Positions 1-10,668 are shown, numbered from the stretch's first letter. The stretch: DNA of 64,000 nucleotides from an uncultured Treponema sp. (GCF_946187725.1 NZ_CAMHSK010000011.1:1-64000); one strand, 5' to 3'. Made by a program: numbers and translations. Notes: generated by a model from the sequence alone, not told the origin.

Positions 1-197
1 TTTTCAGGCAAAACCTTTGCAGTGAGCTGAATTTCGCCTTCAACTTCAACAGTGTTTTCGCCCGAAATTTCAACCGATTTTACGGCAACAGTTTCTTTTT
101 CATCGCCGGTGCTGTCAGCATCACAAGAAAACAGCAGGCCGCTCAGAATAAAAGACAATGATGCCAGTACGGCAAATGCCTTTCCAAACTTTTTCAT
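1..197 (-). CDS. Partial lipoprotein with Ig-like (Big_2-type) domain, cut by the window edge
   Basis: Reverse-strand ATG at 197; translation MKKFGKAFAVLASLSFILSGLLFSCDADSTGDEKETVAVKSVEISGENTVEVEGEIQLTAKVLPEK: lipobox then Big_2-like start. Confidence 0.6.
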   Translation of the reverse strand, partial: MKKFGKAFAVLASLSFILSGLLFSCDADSTGDEKETVAVKSVEISGENTVEVEGEIQLTAKVLPE

Positions 198-277
198 ATG
201 AATCCCCTTTTTTAGATAGTTGGAAGCAAGAAAGCGCTGATTAACATTTTCGCGATTAACCAGCACTTTCCTTCAAA

Positions 278-3109
278 TTATTCTCCGATTACGATTACAC
301 CGATTGCAGCTTTGTCACCTTTTGAAATTACATCATTTCCTGTCGCAGTAAATGATTGTTCAAAGGTCGTGACAGCAGTTGCTTTTGCAGCAAGTTTTAC
401 ATCTTTATCGTTCACTTTGAAACATTTCTGACTTCCGCTTGGCAGCGAGCCGATTACGGTAATTGTAGTTCCCGCAGCCGCTTTTACAGTAATTTGAGAA
501 GCAGATTCCATTTTCAAAGTCGGGTATTCTTTTCCATTATATTGAATCGTGAGTGCACCATTCTTTACATCCCCATTAACCTTGCATGAAGTCAATGTTA
601 CGCGCGAATCGCTTGAAACAGCCTTTCCGTCAGAAACAAGTGAAACGACAGCAGCGCCGGTCACAGGTGCAGGCTCTGGAGTTCCAGATTCATTTCCATT
701 TCCGTTACCTGATTCACCTTCGTTTCCATTATCTGATTCGCTTTTGCCCTCGCCACTTTCTTTTTCTTCTGTACCAGAACTTGTTCCGCTTCCCTGAATC
801 TTTGTCAGGCTTGTTTTATAAGCGACAACAATTTCCTTGAGTTCTGAAATCACATCGTCGTCCTTGTCGTCCTTTGCATTATTGAAAGTATAAGCAAAAT
901 CAGGCTCATGACGGCCGGCAAATTTCATTACATCAGCCTTTGCCTGAAGAGGATTTGAAGGAACACCAGAAAGACCAAGACCAGAAAGCCCCAGTTCAGT
1001 GTCGAAGTTAGAATAACTCGTACCGCCAGCCTTAGTCACAACAGAAGCAGGAACGGTCTCAGAGCGTGAATCGACTTCATAAGCGTCAATGTCATCGAGG
1101 GCAACACCTGTCGAATAAGTTGTTGTCCATGCAGTTGGAGCGTAAACCTTAATCGACTTGATGTTGATTGAGCCTTCTTTTCCTGCAACGATTGCAAGTG
1201 ATGTAGATGAATCAGAGCTTACATCAAAGGTGTATGCTGGATAGTTCGCATCAGTAACAGACTGGCTCACACTGCCGACTTTAACTGTTGCAGAAGAAAC
1301 ATTTTTTGAAGCCGATTTTGCAGTAATCACAACCTTGCTTGCATTTGAAGGAACCTTGAGCGTAAATCCTGTTTTTTCATTTGCGAACTGATAATAAGGC
1401 TTTGTTGAATCACTTGCGCCTTTATCAGAGGCATCATTTTTCGAGATGAATGAAGGAAGCTCTTCACCATAAGTCCATGAATAAAGAAGCCAGCCATCTT
1501 CGGTTTCAGTTCCAATCGTCTCGCTTGCAGTGCCAGAGCCGCCAAGAGCAGTCTTTGTTGCCTCGCCAGAAGCATTGTTTCCGTAGCGGTATTTATTTGT
1601 AACAAAATGAACAGTATTAGCCGTGTTGTAGCCGATGAAGTTATTCCATGCCTTGATTATGCCGCCGTCTTCTCCAGAGAAAGTTCCGGCTCCAGTAGCG
1701 TCAGTTCCCTGTTTGCTTGACATCATCGGGTCATTTGCATCACGGAAGAAATTTCCTTCAACAAGGGCAGATGCTCCGGTCGTAATGCCGACTCCATATT
1801 TTGCATTTCCGTCGTAGTAATTGTTGTAAACATGAACGGCACTTGCATTTCTGATGCGCGGATGTCGTGAATCAGAATGGTCATACCAGTTATGGTGATA
1901 AGAAAGATAGTTTGAACCGCCAGATGCATGCTCAGAAGCGTCCAGAAGATTACATTTTCCTGAATCCCAGAAATGATTGTATGAAAGAGTGCTGTAAGTA
2001 GATTTTTTCAAGTCCAGAGAACCGTCACCTTTCGCCTGGTCAGCATCACTGCCTTTTCCGCCATATGAAATATCGTTGTTATGAATCCAGAGATAAGAAT
2101 TGTTCGTATCGATTGAAACGCCGTCATCCATGAAGTTGTAGATTCCGAGGTTAGAAACTTCAACATATTTTGCCTCACGGATAAGGAATCCGAATCCAGA
2201 AATTGCCGCATCATGACCGACACCCTCAATCGTAATGCCGCTTGCAGTCGTGCTCTTAATCTGAAGACCTTCAGCACTTGAACCGAGTGAATCCATCTGG
2301 TCTTTTGAAATCGTTCCGACAATTCGGATATCAAGAGGAACAGAAAGATTTTTAAGGGAAGTCTCGCTCAAAATATCCTGCAAACCAGTGTATGTCGCAG
2401 CCTTTTTGCCACTTGATGAATAAGAAACAGTTTTTGCAGTATCGCCAGTCACATAAATAACGATTGCACCGTCTTTAAGCGTTCCGTCAGCCTTGTAAGC
2501 ACCCGGTGTGTCAGAGCTTGTAAAAGCAAAACCTGAACGGTCATGATCAACGACCTTCATTGTTGCACTTGAATATGCCGAAGTTGTGCCGCCAGAAACA
2601 GCCGCAACCTTGATTGTATGCTCACCAGCAGCAAGACCAAGTGCATCAGCGCGGACAACCTTTGAAAGAGTCTTTTTAGTCCAGCTTACCTGAAGGCTTT
2701 CACTCTCTGACTGCTCGTAATAAACATATTCGTTATAATATCTGATAAGGGATTCATCGATTTCTTTATCATCACAGAGGACTTTATACGAAGCACCGTC
2801 AACCTGCTCAAAAATAACATATGCACTATTGAGCCAACCTTCACCCTTTACGATGTTGACAGACGCATTTGACACATCTGCCTCCGAAGGCTCATCAAGC
2901 TTTGCTTCGTTTTCATTATCATCGCCTTTTGCAGGATTATTGTTATTGTCTTCTTTTCCCTGCTCTTTTTCCTTTTCCTGATTCTGATTTTCAGGAGCCG
3001 CAGGCTTGCTTATGTCATTAGAAGAACTGTCCGAATCAGTCGAACAAGACGCAAACACGAATGTCGCAAGGACACCCGCCATAAAGATTTTTTTCAACAG
3101 GCTTTTCAA
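278..3109 (-). CDS. Pectate lyase (PL1-like) lipoprotein
   Basis: Lipobox (FVFASC) and PL1-type core YHHNWYDHSDSRHPRIRNASAVHVYNNYYDG; DGSLDLKKSTYSTLSYNHFWD. Confidence 0.85.
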   Translation of the reverse strand: MKSLLKKIFMAGVLATFVFASCSTDSDSSSNDISKPAAPENQNQEKEKEQGKEDNNNNPAKGDDNENEAKLDEPSEADVSNASVNIVKGEGWLNSAYVIFEQVDGASYKVLCDDKEIDESLIRYYNEYVYYEQSESESLQVSWTKKTLSKVVRADALGLAAGEHTIKVAAVSGGTTSAYSSATMKVVDHDRSGFAFTSSDTPGAYKADGTLKDGAIVIYVTGDTAKTVSYSSSGKKAATYTGLQDILSETSLKNLSVPLDIRIVGTISKDQMDSLGSSAEGLQIKSTTASGITIEGVGHDAAISGFGFLIREAKYVEVSNLGIYNFMDDGVSIDTNNSYLWIHNNDISYGGKGSDADQAKGDGSLDLKKSTYSTLSYNHFWDSGKCNLLDASEHASGGSNYLSYHHNWYDHSDSRHPRIRNASAVHVYNNYYDGNAKYGVGITTGASALVEGNFFRDANDPMMSSKQGTDATGAGTFSGEDGGIIKAWNNFIGYNTANTVHFVTNKYRYGNNASGEATKTALGGSGTASETIGTETEDGWLLYSWTYGEELPSFISKNDASDKGASDSTKPYYQFANEKTGFTLKVPSNASKVVITAKSASKNVSSATVKVGSVSQSVTDANYPAYTFDVSSDSSTSLAIVAGKEGSINIKSIKVYAPTAWTTTYSTGVALDDIDAYEVDSRSETVPASVVTKAGGTSYSNFDTELGLSGLGLSGVPSNPLQAKADVMKFAGRHEPDFAYTFNNAKDDKDDDVISELKEIVVAYKTSLTKIQGSGTSSGTEEKESGEGKSESDNGNEGESGNGNGNESGTPEPAPVTGAAVVSLVSDGKAVSSDSRVTLTSCKVNGDVKNGALTIQYNGKEYPTLKMESASQITVKAAAGTTITVIGSLPSGSQKCFKVNDKDVKLAAKATAVTTFEQSFTATGNDVISKGDKAAIGVIVIGE

Positions 3110-3254
3110 AATTTCCCCCTTTTTGATATAGCGCGTTTTAATATGTCGTCATTGTAACAAGTTCGGAAAAGTACATTCATGGCACAATTTGCACTTTTCC
3201 GAACTATTTTCAAAATATAGGATTTTATGCTATCTTTATGCTTGGGAGATTTTT

Positions 3255-5072
3255 ATGGGATTCGACATCACAACGAACAATACAGAGACTGACCCGCAGA
3301 TTTTGCTGTCTCAGTTTTTCAAGACTTTCGATAATTTTTCTGATGACGAAAAAGCGCGTTTCACCTCGGCATGGGATTTTCTTTGCAAAAAGACCGATGG
3401 CATCAAACGAAACTGCGGACTCCCCTACATTCTCCATCCAATGCGTGTTGCCGCAATCCTCGCCGAAGCACAAATGGACATTGACTGCCTCATTTCCGGC
3501 CTGCTCCACTCAATTTTTGAAGTTGACGGCATTTCCGAAGCAGAAGTCAAGGCACAGTTCGGAGACACGGTTTTCAAAATCGTAAAAGACACTTCCAAAA
3601 TCACGGGCATGAAAATCAATGCGACCACAATCGCACAGGCGGATTCAATCCGAAAAATGCTGTTTGCGATGATTGATGATGTCCGCGTCATTCTTGTCAA
3701 ACTCGCAGACCGTCTCGACCGAATGCGAAACCTCAAATCAATCGAAGAAAAAAAGCAAAGGCTCGTCTCATCCGAAGTCATAGACATCTGGGCACCGCTT
3801 GCCGACCGGCTTGGTATGCAGAGCGTCAAATCCGAACTTGAAGATTTGAGCCTCAAATACTCTAACCCCGATGTCTTCCAGCAGATTAAGGCAATTGTCG
3901 CACAAAAAAAAGACGAACGGGCCGCTTACCTCGAAAAAGCAGTCAACGCAATCTACAAGTCTTCCGAAAAGCTCGGAATCAAAGTCAGCATCTCAAGCCG
4001 CGCAAAGCATTTCTATTCAATCTACAAAAAAATGCAGAAAAGGAATGTTCCTGCATCCTCTCTCTATGATTTGCTCGCACTGCGCATAATCTGCCAGACA
4101 AACGCTGAATGTTACACATTGATTGGAATCGTTCACGGTCTATGGAAGCCAATGGACGGCCGTTTTAAAGATTACATTGCCATGCCAAAAGCAAACGGAT
4201 ATCAATCGCTGCACACCACGGTTGTTTGCGAAGGAAAGCCGCTTGAAATCCAAATCAGAACGAGCGAAATGCACAACATGGCAGAACACGGTGTCGCTTC
4301 GCACTGGCTCTACAAAAAGGGCATGAATCATGACAAAGTTGATGTCAATTCACTCGGAATCTTCAATCAGCTGCAGAATCTCAAAAACGAAGATTTGAGC
4401 AACGAGAATTTCTTTGCAGAGCTCAAGGGCGAACTTTTGGGCGATGAAATTTATGTCTTCACTCCAAAAGGCGATGTAATTCAGCTGCCACAGGGAAGCA
4501 ATGCAATCGACTTCGCATATCATGTTCACTCAGCAGTTGGCGAAAAAATCGTCGGTGCAAAAGCTGACGGAAAAATCATCCCGATTACAACCCCGCTCAA
4601 AAACACTCAGATTATCGAAATCATCACGAATCCGCAGGCTCACCCTACAGAAAATCAGCTCAAGGTCGTAAAAACAAGCAAGGCTCGTCAGCGAATCCAT
4701 TCATGGCTTCTGTCAAACGACCCGACCTTTGAAGACAAGGCAGCCGCAGAACAGCGTGCACGAGATTTGGACGCTCAAAACGAGAGAAGCCGTGCCATCC
4801 AGGAAGAAAAACGCAAAAAACGCTCCGCAAAAGGCACAAATCCCGACTACGCCGAAAAAAGCCTCTACACCGGTAAAATCACCGTCGAAAATACAAAAAA
4901 TGTCGTCTACACGCTGGCCGGATGCTGCAATCCTCAGCCCGGTGACCCAATCGTAGGCTACATGAACAAAAACAAAGGCCTCAAAGTCCACAAAGCGACC
5001 TGCATGACCTTCCAGCGCATTCCGAACATCGAAAACCGAATGATTGAAGTGACCTGGGAAAAAAAGATTTAA
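3255..5072 (+). CDS. relA: RelA/SpoT family (p)ppGpp synthetase/hydrolase
   Basis: HD domain, synthetase domain (KANGYQSLHTTV), TGS domain (EIYVFTPKGDVIQLPQGSNAIDFAYHVH). Likely start MGFDITT at 3255, not 3189. Confidence 0.9.
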   Translation: MGFDITTNNTETDPQILLSQFFKTFDNFSDDEKARFTSAWDFLCKKTDGIKRNCGLPYILHPMRVAAILAEAQMDIDCLISGLLHSIFEVDGISEAEVKAQFGDTVFKIVKDTSKITGMKINATTIAQADSIRKMLFAMIDDVRVILVKLADRLDRMRNLKSIEEKKQRLVSSEVIDIWAPLADRLGMQSVKSELEDLSLKYSNPDVFQQIKAIVAQKKDERAAYLEKAVNAIYKSSEKLGIKVSISSRAKHFYSIYKKMQKRNVPASSLYDLLALRIICQTNAECYTLIGIVHGLWKPMDGRFKDYIAMPKANGYQSLHTTVVCEGKPLEIQIRTSEMHNMAEHGVASHWLYKKGMNHDKVDVNSLGIFNQLQNLKNEDLSNENFFAELKGELLGDEIYVFTPKGDVIQLPQGSNAIDFAYHVHSAVGEKIVGAKADGKIIPITTPLKNTQIIEIITNPQAHPTENQLKVVKTSKARQRIHSWLLSNDPTFEDKAAAEQRARDLDAQNERSRAIQEEKRKKRSAKGTNPDYAEKSLYTGKITVENTKNVVYTLAGCCNPQPGDPIVGYMNKNKGLKVHKATCMTFQRIPNIENRMIEVTWEKKI

Positions 5073-5088
5073 CAAACCACCGTCTCAT

Positions 5089-5143
5089 ACCCATTGACCA
5101 ACTAGGCAATTCCCGTTAATATAAACCTATCAAGGTACTAGGT
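5089..5143 (+). promoter_or_regulatory. Promoter with tandem operator pair upstream of nifB-like gene
   Basis: O1 ACCCATTGACCAACTAGGC (5089-5107), O2 ACCTATCAAGGTACTAGGT (5125-5143); TTGACC-N17-TAATAT between and over them. Confidence 0.75.
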
Positions 5144-5165
5144 ATTATATTAAAAGGAAACAGTT

Positions 5166-6038
5166 ATGGCATTGGACGAACAGACAATCTACCGCGAGCA
5201 TCCGTGCTTCGGGCCGCACAAACACAATAAAGGGCGAATTCATCTGCCGGTCGCACCTGGCTGCAACATCGAATGCCGCTTCTGCGACAGAAAAATTAAT
5301 GAGAGCGAGAACAGGCCGGGCGTTACAAGCACCGTAATCAAACCCGAAGAAGCCTGTGAATATATCCGCCGCGCACTCGAACGATGCCCGGAGCTTACAG
5401 TAGTTGGAATCGCGGGACCGGGCGACACACTTGCCACAAATTACGCGCTTGAAACATTCCGGCTCGTCAAAAAAGAATTTCCTCAGCTTATCCGCTGTAT
5501 GAGCACCAACGGACTCTTGCTTTCAGAGCGTGCCGAAGAACTGATTGAAGTCGGAATTGACACGCTCACGGTTACAGTCAATGCCGTAGAACCAGAAATC
5601 GAAGCTCAGCTCAACAACAGAATTATTTATCACGGAAAGATTTACACAGGAGTTGAGGCAGCAGAAATTCTGATTCACAATCAGCTGGAAGGAATCAGAA
5701 AAGTCGCCGATTCAGGAATGCTGATTAAAGTGAACACAGTCCTCTGCCCCGGAATCAACGACAAACATATAGAAGAAATCGCCTACACCGTAAAAGATGC
5801 GGGCGCACACATTTACAACATCATTCCGCTGATTCCGCAGAACGAGCTAAAACACCTCGAAGCCCCGACATTCAAGCAGCTCGATGATGCCCGAAAAGCC
5901 GCTTACCCGTACATCAATATTTTCACCCACTGTGCGCATTGCCGAGCCGACGCAATCGGAGTGCCGGGCGAGTACGACATCGGAAGCGAAATCTACATGG
6001 GGCGTGTGAACACGAAGGAGACCTTCAGCCACGGGTGA
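5166..6038 (+). CDS. nifB: NifB-like radical SAM protein (cofactor maturation)
   Basis: EHPCFGPHKHNKGRIHLPVAPGCNIECRFC...CDRKINESENRPGVTS matches the NifB signature; no C-terminal NifX domain. Confidence 0.85.
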   Translation: MALDEQTIYREHPCFGPHKHNKGRIHLPVAPGCNIECRFCDRKINESENRPGVTSTVIKPEEACEYIRRALERCPELTVVGIAGPGDTLATNYALETFRLVKKEFPQLIRCMSTNGLLLSERAEELIEVGIDTLTVTVNAVEPEIEAQLNNRIIYHGKIYTGVEAAEILIHNQLEGIRKVADSGMLIKVNTVLCPGINDKHIEEIAYTVKDAGAHIYNIIPLIPQNELKHLEAPTFKQLDDARKAAYPYINIFTHCAHCRADAIGVPGEYDIGSEIYMGRVNTKETFSHG

Positions 6039-6093
6039 TTTTCAGCATACGCGCAGCAATGGACATTGCCGGTCAGACATTATATGATAAATC

Positions 6094-7125
6094 ATGCTGT
6101 CATTTGAAAGTGATTATATCGAAGGTGCACACCCGCTGATTTTGGATGCACTCATTAAAAGTAATATGGAACAACTTTCCGGTTATGGTGCAGACAAATA
6201 CACAGAATCGGCAAAGAAAAAACTCGCCGACCTTTGCGGATTGCCGGACTGTCAGATTCAGTTTTTGACTGGAGGAACGCAGACCAATCAGATTGTAATT
6301 GATACTATGCTCCGCCAGTTTGAGGGAGTTGTTGCCGCACAAACGGGTCATGTGAGCGTTCATGAAGCCGGCGCAATTGAATACACTGGCAGAAAAGTCC
6401 TTACGCTGCCATCACATGACGGAAAGATGAAGGCAGACGAACTAGCTTCTTTCATTTCTGATTTTTATGCTGACGGCAACTGCGAGCATATGGTTTTTCC
6501 AGGAATGGTTTACATCTCGCATCCAACTGAATACGGAACGCTTTACTCATTGAAAGAACTTGAAGAACTGAGCGCCGTATGCCAGAAAAACAAGATTCCG
6601 CTTTTTATGGACGGTGCACGACTGGCCTATGCCCTTGCAAGTCACAGCACGGATGTAACTTTAAAAGATATCGCCAGACTTTGTGATGTCTTTTATGTTG
6701 GCGGAACTAAAGCAGGTGCTCTATGCGGTGAAGCAGTCGTTTTTACGCGAAACAATATGCCACTTCATTTCGAGCATCTTGTAAAAAAACATGGCGCACT
6801 TTTGGCAAAAGGCCGACTTCTGGGAATTCAATTCGATACGCTATTCACAGATGATTTGTACCTCAAACTTGGAAAAAATGCCATCGACCGTGCCGAAGAG
6901 CTAAAATCGCTGTTTAAAGAAAAAGGATTCCACTTTTACCTGGATTCGCCCACAAACCAGCAATTCATAATCCTCGAAAACGCACAGATTGAAACCCTCA
7001 AAGCAAAAGTCAAGTTCAGTTTCTGGGAAAAATACGATGACACCCACTCAGTAGTACGCTTTGCAACCAGCTGGGCAACCACAACAGAAAAAATCGCAAT
7101 GCTGCGAGAGATTCTTTCGGAATAA
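6094..7125 (+). CDS. Low-specificity threonine aldolase family (PLP)
   Basis: FLTGGTQTNQIVID, FMDGARLAYAL, YVGGTKAGALCGEAVVF. Confidence 0.8.
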   Translation: MLSFESDYIEGAHPLILDALIKSNMEQLSGYGADKYTESAKKKLADLCGLPDCQIQFLTGGTQTNQIVIDTMLRQFEGVVAAQTGHVSVHEAGAIEYTGRKVLTLPSHDGKMKADELASFISDFYADGNCEHMVFPGMVYISHPTEYGTLYSLKELEELSAVCQKNKIPLFMDGARLAYALASHSTDVTLKDIARLCDVFYVGGTKAGALCGEAVVFTRNNMPLHFEHLVKKHGALLAKGRLLGIQFDTLFTDDLYLKLGKNAIDRAEELKSLFKEKGFHFYLDSPTNQQFIILENAQIETLKAKVKFSFWEKYDDTHSVVRFATSWATTTEKIAMLREILSE

Positions 7126-7250
7126 AAAACAAAAAGAGAGCCGTAGCTCCCTTTTTTCATTTGTTCTGTTTATATTCAAAAAGAATATAAAAGCATTTTG
7201 CGGAGTCAAAAGACTCCTTGTTAGCAGGTTGACCGGATAAATTAATCAGT
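7125..7250 (-). ncRNA. tracrRNA
   Basis: Anti-repeat 7220-7250 (GTTaGCAGGTTGACCGGATAAATTAATCAGT on +) matches the CRISPR repeat with one mismatch and one inserted base. Downstream on - strand: hairpin GGAGTC-TTTT-GACTCC (7202-7217), hairpin TTTATATTC/GAATATAAA (7169-7191), hairpin plus T-tract (7125-7157). Confidence 0.88.
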
Positions 7251-7256
7251 AATTTC

Positions 7257-7285
7257 ATAATATTGCATCAAACTTTTTATGTCAA
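7257..7285 (-). promoter_or_regulatory. tracrRNA promoter
   Basis: On - strand: TTGACA (7280-7285) - N17 - TATTAT (7257-7262); expected start near 7250, the first base of the anti-repeat. Confidence 0.8.
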
Positions 7286-7291
7286 ATTATT

Positions 7292-7320
7292 TTTACATAT
7301 TCTCTTAATCATGATACAAT
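7292..7320 (+). promoter_or_regulatory. cas9 promoter (predicted leaderless)
   Basis: TTTACA (7292-7297) - N17 - TACAAT (7315-7320); ATG at 7327 is about +1. Confidence 0.6.
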
Positions 7321-7326
7321 TTTTTT

Positions 7327-10300
7327 ATGAAATATCGATTGGGGCTCGATTTAGGTACAAATTCTATTGGTTGGGCTGTGTATTCTTTGGATAATCAGAA
7401 TACACCTTTGAATCTTGAAGATATGGGTGTCCGTATTTTTTCAGACGGGCGGGATCCAAAAACGAAAGAACCTCTGGCCGTTGCGCGAAGAATCGCCAGA
7501 GGGCAACGAAAAATAATCTATAGAAGAAAACTTCGTCGAAAAGCAACTTTCAGACTTTTACAAGAACAAGGCTTGTTCCCAAAAACAAAAGAAGAAACTC
7601 AAAAATTAAAGTCGTTAAATCCTTATGAGCTTCGTATCAAAGCATTAGATGAAAAACTAGAACCATCTGAACTTGCTCGTGTTCTATTTAATCTTTCTGT
7701 CCGTAGAGGCTTTAAAAGCAACCGAAAAGATACTGAGAATAACGAGCAAGAAACTTCAAATTCAAAAGAAAAACTATCTCAAAAGGATATGTGCACAGAA
7801 CTTGCAAATGCAATAAAGGACTCTGGCTGCCGAACTATCGGCGAATTCTTGTGGAAAAATCAGAATCAAAATCATGGTATAAGATTTGTTCCTGGAAGAA
7901 TGAAATACTATCCTCTTCGACAAATGTATATTGATGAATTCAATGCAATTCACTCAGTTCAAGAACAATTCTTCAAAAATATTAAGTGGGATGAAATCTA
8001 TAATGCAATTTTCTTTCAACGCCCATTAAAAGCACAAGAAAGAGGCCGTTGTCAATACATTCCAGAAAACGAAAGAACCTTCAAAGCTCTTCCTTGTGCT
8101 CAAAAACTTAGAATTCTGCAAGAAGTAAGAAATTTAAATTATCAGAATGCAGAAGGAAAAACTCTTCCGATTTCGAATGTGAGTAAACTTTCTCTTTTTT
8201 CCGAATCAGGCGAAGATACTCTCTTAAAACTCTTGGATACAAAAGAAAAAGTTACTTTTGATGCATTCCGAAAAGCACTGGGGCTTAGTCCTGCCTGTAC
8301 ATTTAATCTCGAACGAGGCGGAAGAACTTTCTTGCAGGGAAATACCACAGCTGTAAAAATGAGGAGCAAAAATCGATTTGGTTCTTTGTGGGATACACTT
8401 TCGCTTGAGGAACAGGATTTTATCGTTGAAAAATTGATAACGGCAGATGAGGATTCTGAAATTCTTGAGACTCTCGAAAAATACAGTCTTACAGATGAAC
8501 AAAAAGATTCCATATTAAAATTGCAACTTCAAACTGGTACTACGATGCTTTGTAAAGAAGTTTCCGAAAAACTTGTTCATAAAATGGAATCTGATAGCGC
8601 CGATACATACACGGTTGCTGTTGAATCTTTGGGATATAAATATGCTGACCAAACTGTGGAAAAGTGTGATGAATTGCCATATTACGGAAAAGTCCTTGTC
8701 GGCTCAACAATGGGCTCTGATCCGTCTGCTGATGAAAGCAAGCCTGAGAAAAAATATGGAAAAATCAGCAACCCCACTGTTCATGTATCTTTGAATCAGA
8801 CTCGGGTTGTCGTCAACGCTCTTATCAAACAGTACGGAAAGCCCGCTCAGATAGCCCTTGAACTTTCACGAGATTTAAAGGCAAGCCGGGAAGCAAAAGA
8901 GGCGATTCAGAAAAAGCAGAACGAAAACAAAAAGCGAAATGAAATCACAAATAAAAACATTCGTGATGCAAATCCAAATATTCCTTATCCCAACCGCAAC
9001 GACCGCTTAAAGTGGCGCTTGTGGGAAGAACTTGGAGCAGAAGGGCTTCCACGAAAATGTCTTTATTGCGGAAAGAATATATCCGGTGGGGAACTGTTCA
9101 GCAAGAACATTGAAATTGAGCATATTCTGCCATACAGCCGAACCTTGCTTGACGCAGAGTCGAATCTGACTGTGGCACATGCAAGCTGCAATGCCTTTAA
9201 AAAAGAGCGTTCTCCCTACGAAGCTTTTGGCACAAATCCCAAGGGCTTTAATTGGGAAGAAATTCTTATGCGGGCAAACCAACTGAAAAATCCTGCCAAG
9301 CGCAGGCGTTTTGCCGTAGATGCAATGGAGACTTTTGAAAAAGACAGCGGATTTATTGCCCGACAACTGACGGATAATGCCTATCTTTCAAAAATGGCAA
9401 TGAAATACCTGAAGTCTGTCTGCGACGATATCTGGTCGGTAAACGGCGGAATGACAAAATTGCTTCGTGACAAATGGGAAATTGATTCTATTTTAAAGCG
9501 TAAAATAGATGACAGGGAAATTGCCCATTTTGAATTAAAAGAAGAGCAAATCGGTGAATACAAAAAGAACCGCTATGACCACCGCCACCATGCTTTGGAT
9601 GCTTCTGTAATTGCCTTGATTGACCGTTCGCTTGTAAAGGAAATTTCTACGCTTAATGCTCGCTCACAAAACCACAGAATTGAAGTTCCGCCAATGGCTG
9701 TTCCTAGACTGGAATTGCAGGAAAAAGTGAAAAATATTGTTGTAAGCTTTAAGCCTGACCACGGTGCGGAAGGAAAACTTTCAAAAGAGACTTTGCTTGG
9801 CAAAATCAAGCGTGAAGAATTGCTGGAAATTTCAAAAATTGAGGAGGCGGACATTCCTCTTATAAAAAGTGATAAAGTCCGTAAGGATTTTGAGGAAAAA
9901 TTTGCAGAAACAAAGGACATCAAGCAAGTCCGAAAAGAATTTAAGGATGTCTATCCGCAGATAAAAGTTTTCAAAGAATATTTTGTTGTCCGTACAGCGG
10001 TAATGAGTTTGAAAGAAAACAACATTGAGGACATTGTTGATAATAAAATTCGAACGAAACTGCAAGAATTTATTGTGCTCCACAAGGGTGAAAAATTTGA
10101 AGATGTTTTGGAGCGATTCAGCGAACAGACTAGAATAAAAAAAGTCCGCTGTTTGAATCGTGACCAAAATCCAATTGTTATTAAAGGCTGTGTTCCCCGA
10201 TACTATGAAACTAAAGATTATTGTGCAGCTATAATTTGGAAAACCCCTCCCAAAAAAGAAGGGGCAAAACCGACTTTTGAAGCACAATATTTCCTTAGGA

Positions 10301-10668
10301 CGGAAATCGATAAAAACAACAAACCAAAAAAAGAAATAATAGAAGCATGGAAAAAGCAACACCATCCAGCTGCAAAACGTTTACCATTTCTTTTACACAA
10401 AGATGATTATTTGGAATTCTGCGATGGCGGGAAATGGTATAAGTGTAGAATAGCAGGATTGCAAGCTGCTGCGAATAGATTTGATATACGTCCAATTTTT
10501 TCGGTTACCGATTGTAAAGACTGGATAATTGCTACTGAAGAAAACCAACTGGAAGGATATTGGAAGCCGCAAAAAGGTCAGAATTACATCTCCGTCAATG
10601 TCCTCTTTGGCGAAAAAGAGGCAAGATTCATCACGGTAAATCCAATCGGCCGTGTATTCAGAAAATAA
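7327..10668 (+). CDS. cas9: Cas9 endonuclease, type II-C
   Basis: RuvC-I GLDLGTNSIGWAV; Arg-rich bridge helix RRIARGQRKIIYRRKLRRKATFRLL; HNH CLYCGKN...IEIEHILPYSRT...N; RuvC-III HHALDASVIAL; followed by cas1, cas2 only. Confidence 0.97.
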   Translation: MKYRLGLDLGTNSIGWAVYSLDNQNTPLNLEDMGVRIFSDGRDPKTKEPLAVARRIARGQRKIIYRRKLRRKATFRLLQEQGLFPKTKEETQKLKSLNPYELRIKALDEKLEPSELARVLFNLSVRRGFKSNRKDTENNEQETSNSKEKLSQKDMCTELANAIKDSGCRTIGEFLWKNQNQNHGIRFVPGRMKYYPLRQMYIDEFNAIHSVQEQFFKNIKWDEIYNAIFFQRPLKAQERGRCQYIPENERTFKALPCAQKLRILQEVRNLNYQNAEGKTLPISNVSKLSLFSESGEDTLLKLLDTKEKVTFDAFRKALGLSPACTFNLERGGRTFLQGNTTAVKMRSKNRFGSLWDTLSLEEQDFIVEKLITADEDSEILETLEKYSLTDEQKDSILKLQLQTGTTMLCKEVSEKLVHKMESDSADTYTVAVESLGYKYADQTVEKCDELPYYGKVLVGSTMGSDPSADESKPEKKYGKISNPTVHVSLNQTRVVVNALIKQYGKPAQIALELSRDLKASREAKEAIQKKQNENKKRNEITNKNIRDANPNIPYPNRNDRLKWRLWEELGAEGLPRKCLYCGKNISGGELFSKNIEIEHILPYSRTLLDAESNLTVAHASCNAFKKERSPYEAFGTNPKGFNWEEILMRANQLKNPAKRRRFAVDAMETFEKDSGFIARQLTDNAYLSKMAMKYLKSVCDDIWSVNGGMTKLLRDKWEIDSILKRKIDDREIAHFELKEEQIGEYKKNRYDHRHHALDASVIALIDRSLVKEISTLNARSQNHRIEVPPMAVPRLELQEKVKNIVVSFKPDHGAEGKLSKETLLGKIKREELLEISKIEEADIPLIKSDKVRKDFEEKFAETKDIKQVRKEFKDVYPQIKVFKEYFVVRTAVMSLKENNIEDIVDNKIRTKLQEFIVLHKGEKFEDVLERFSEQTRIKKVRCLNRDQNPIVIKGCVPRYYETKDYCAAIIWKTPPKKEGAKPTFEAQYFLRTEIDKNNKPKKEIIEAWKKQHHPAAKRLPFLLHKDDYLEFCDGGKWYKCRIAGLQAAANRFDIRPIFSVTDCKDWIIATEENQLEGYWKPQKGQNYISVNVLFGEKEARFITVNPIGRVFRK

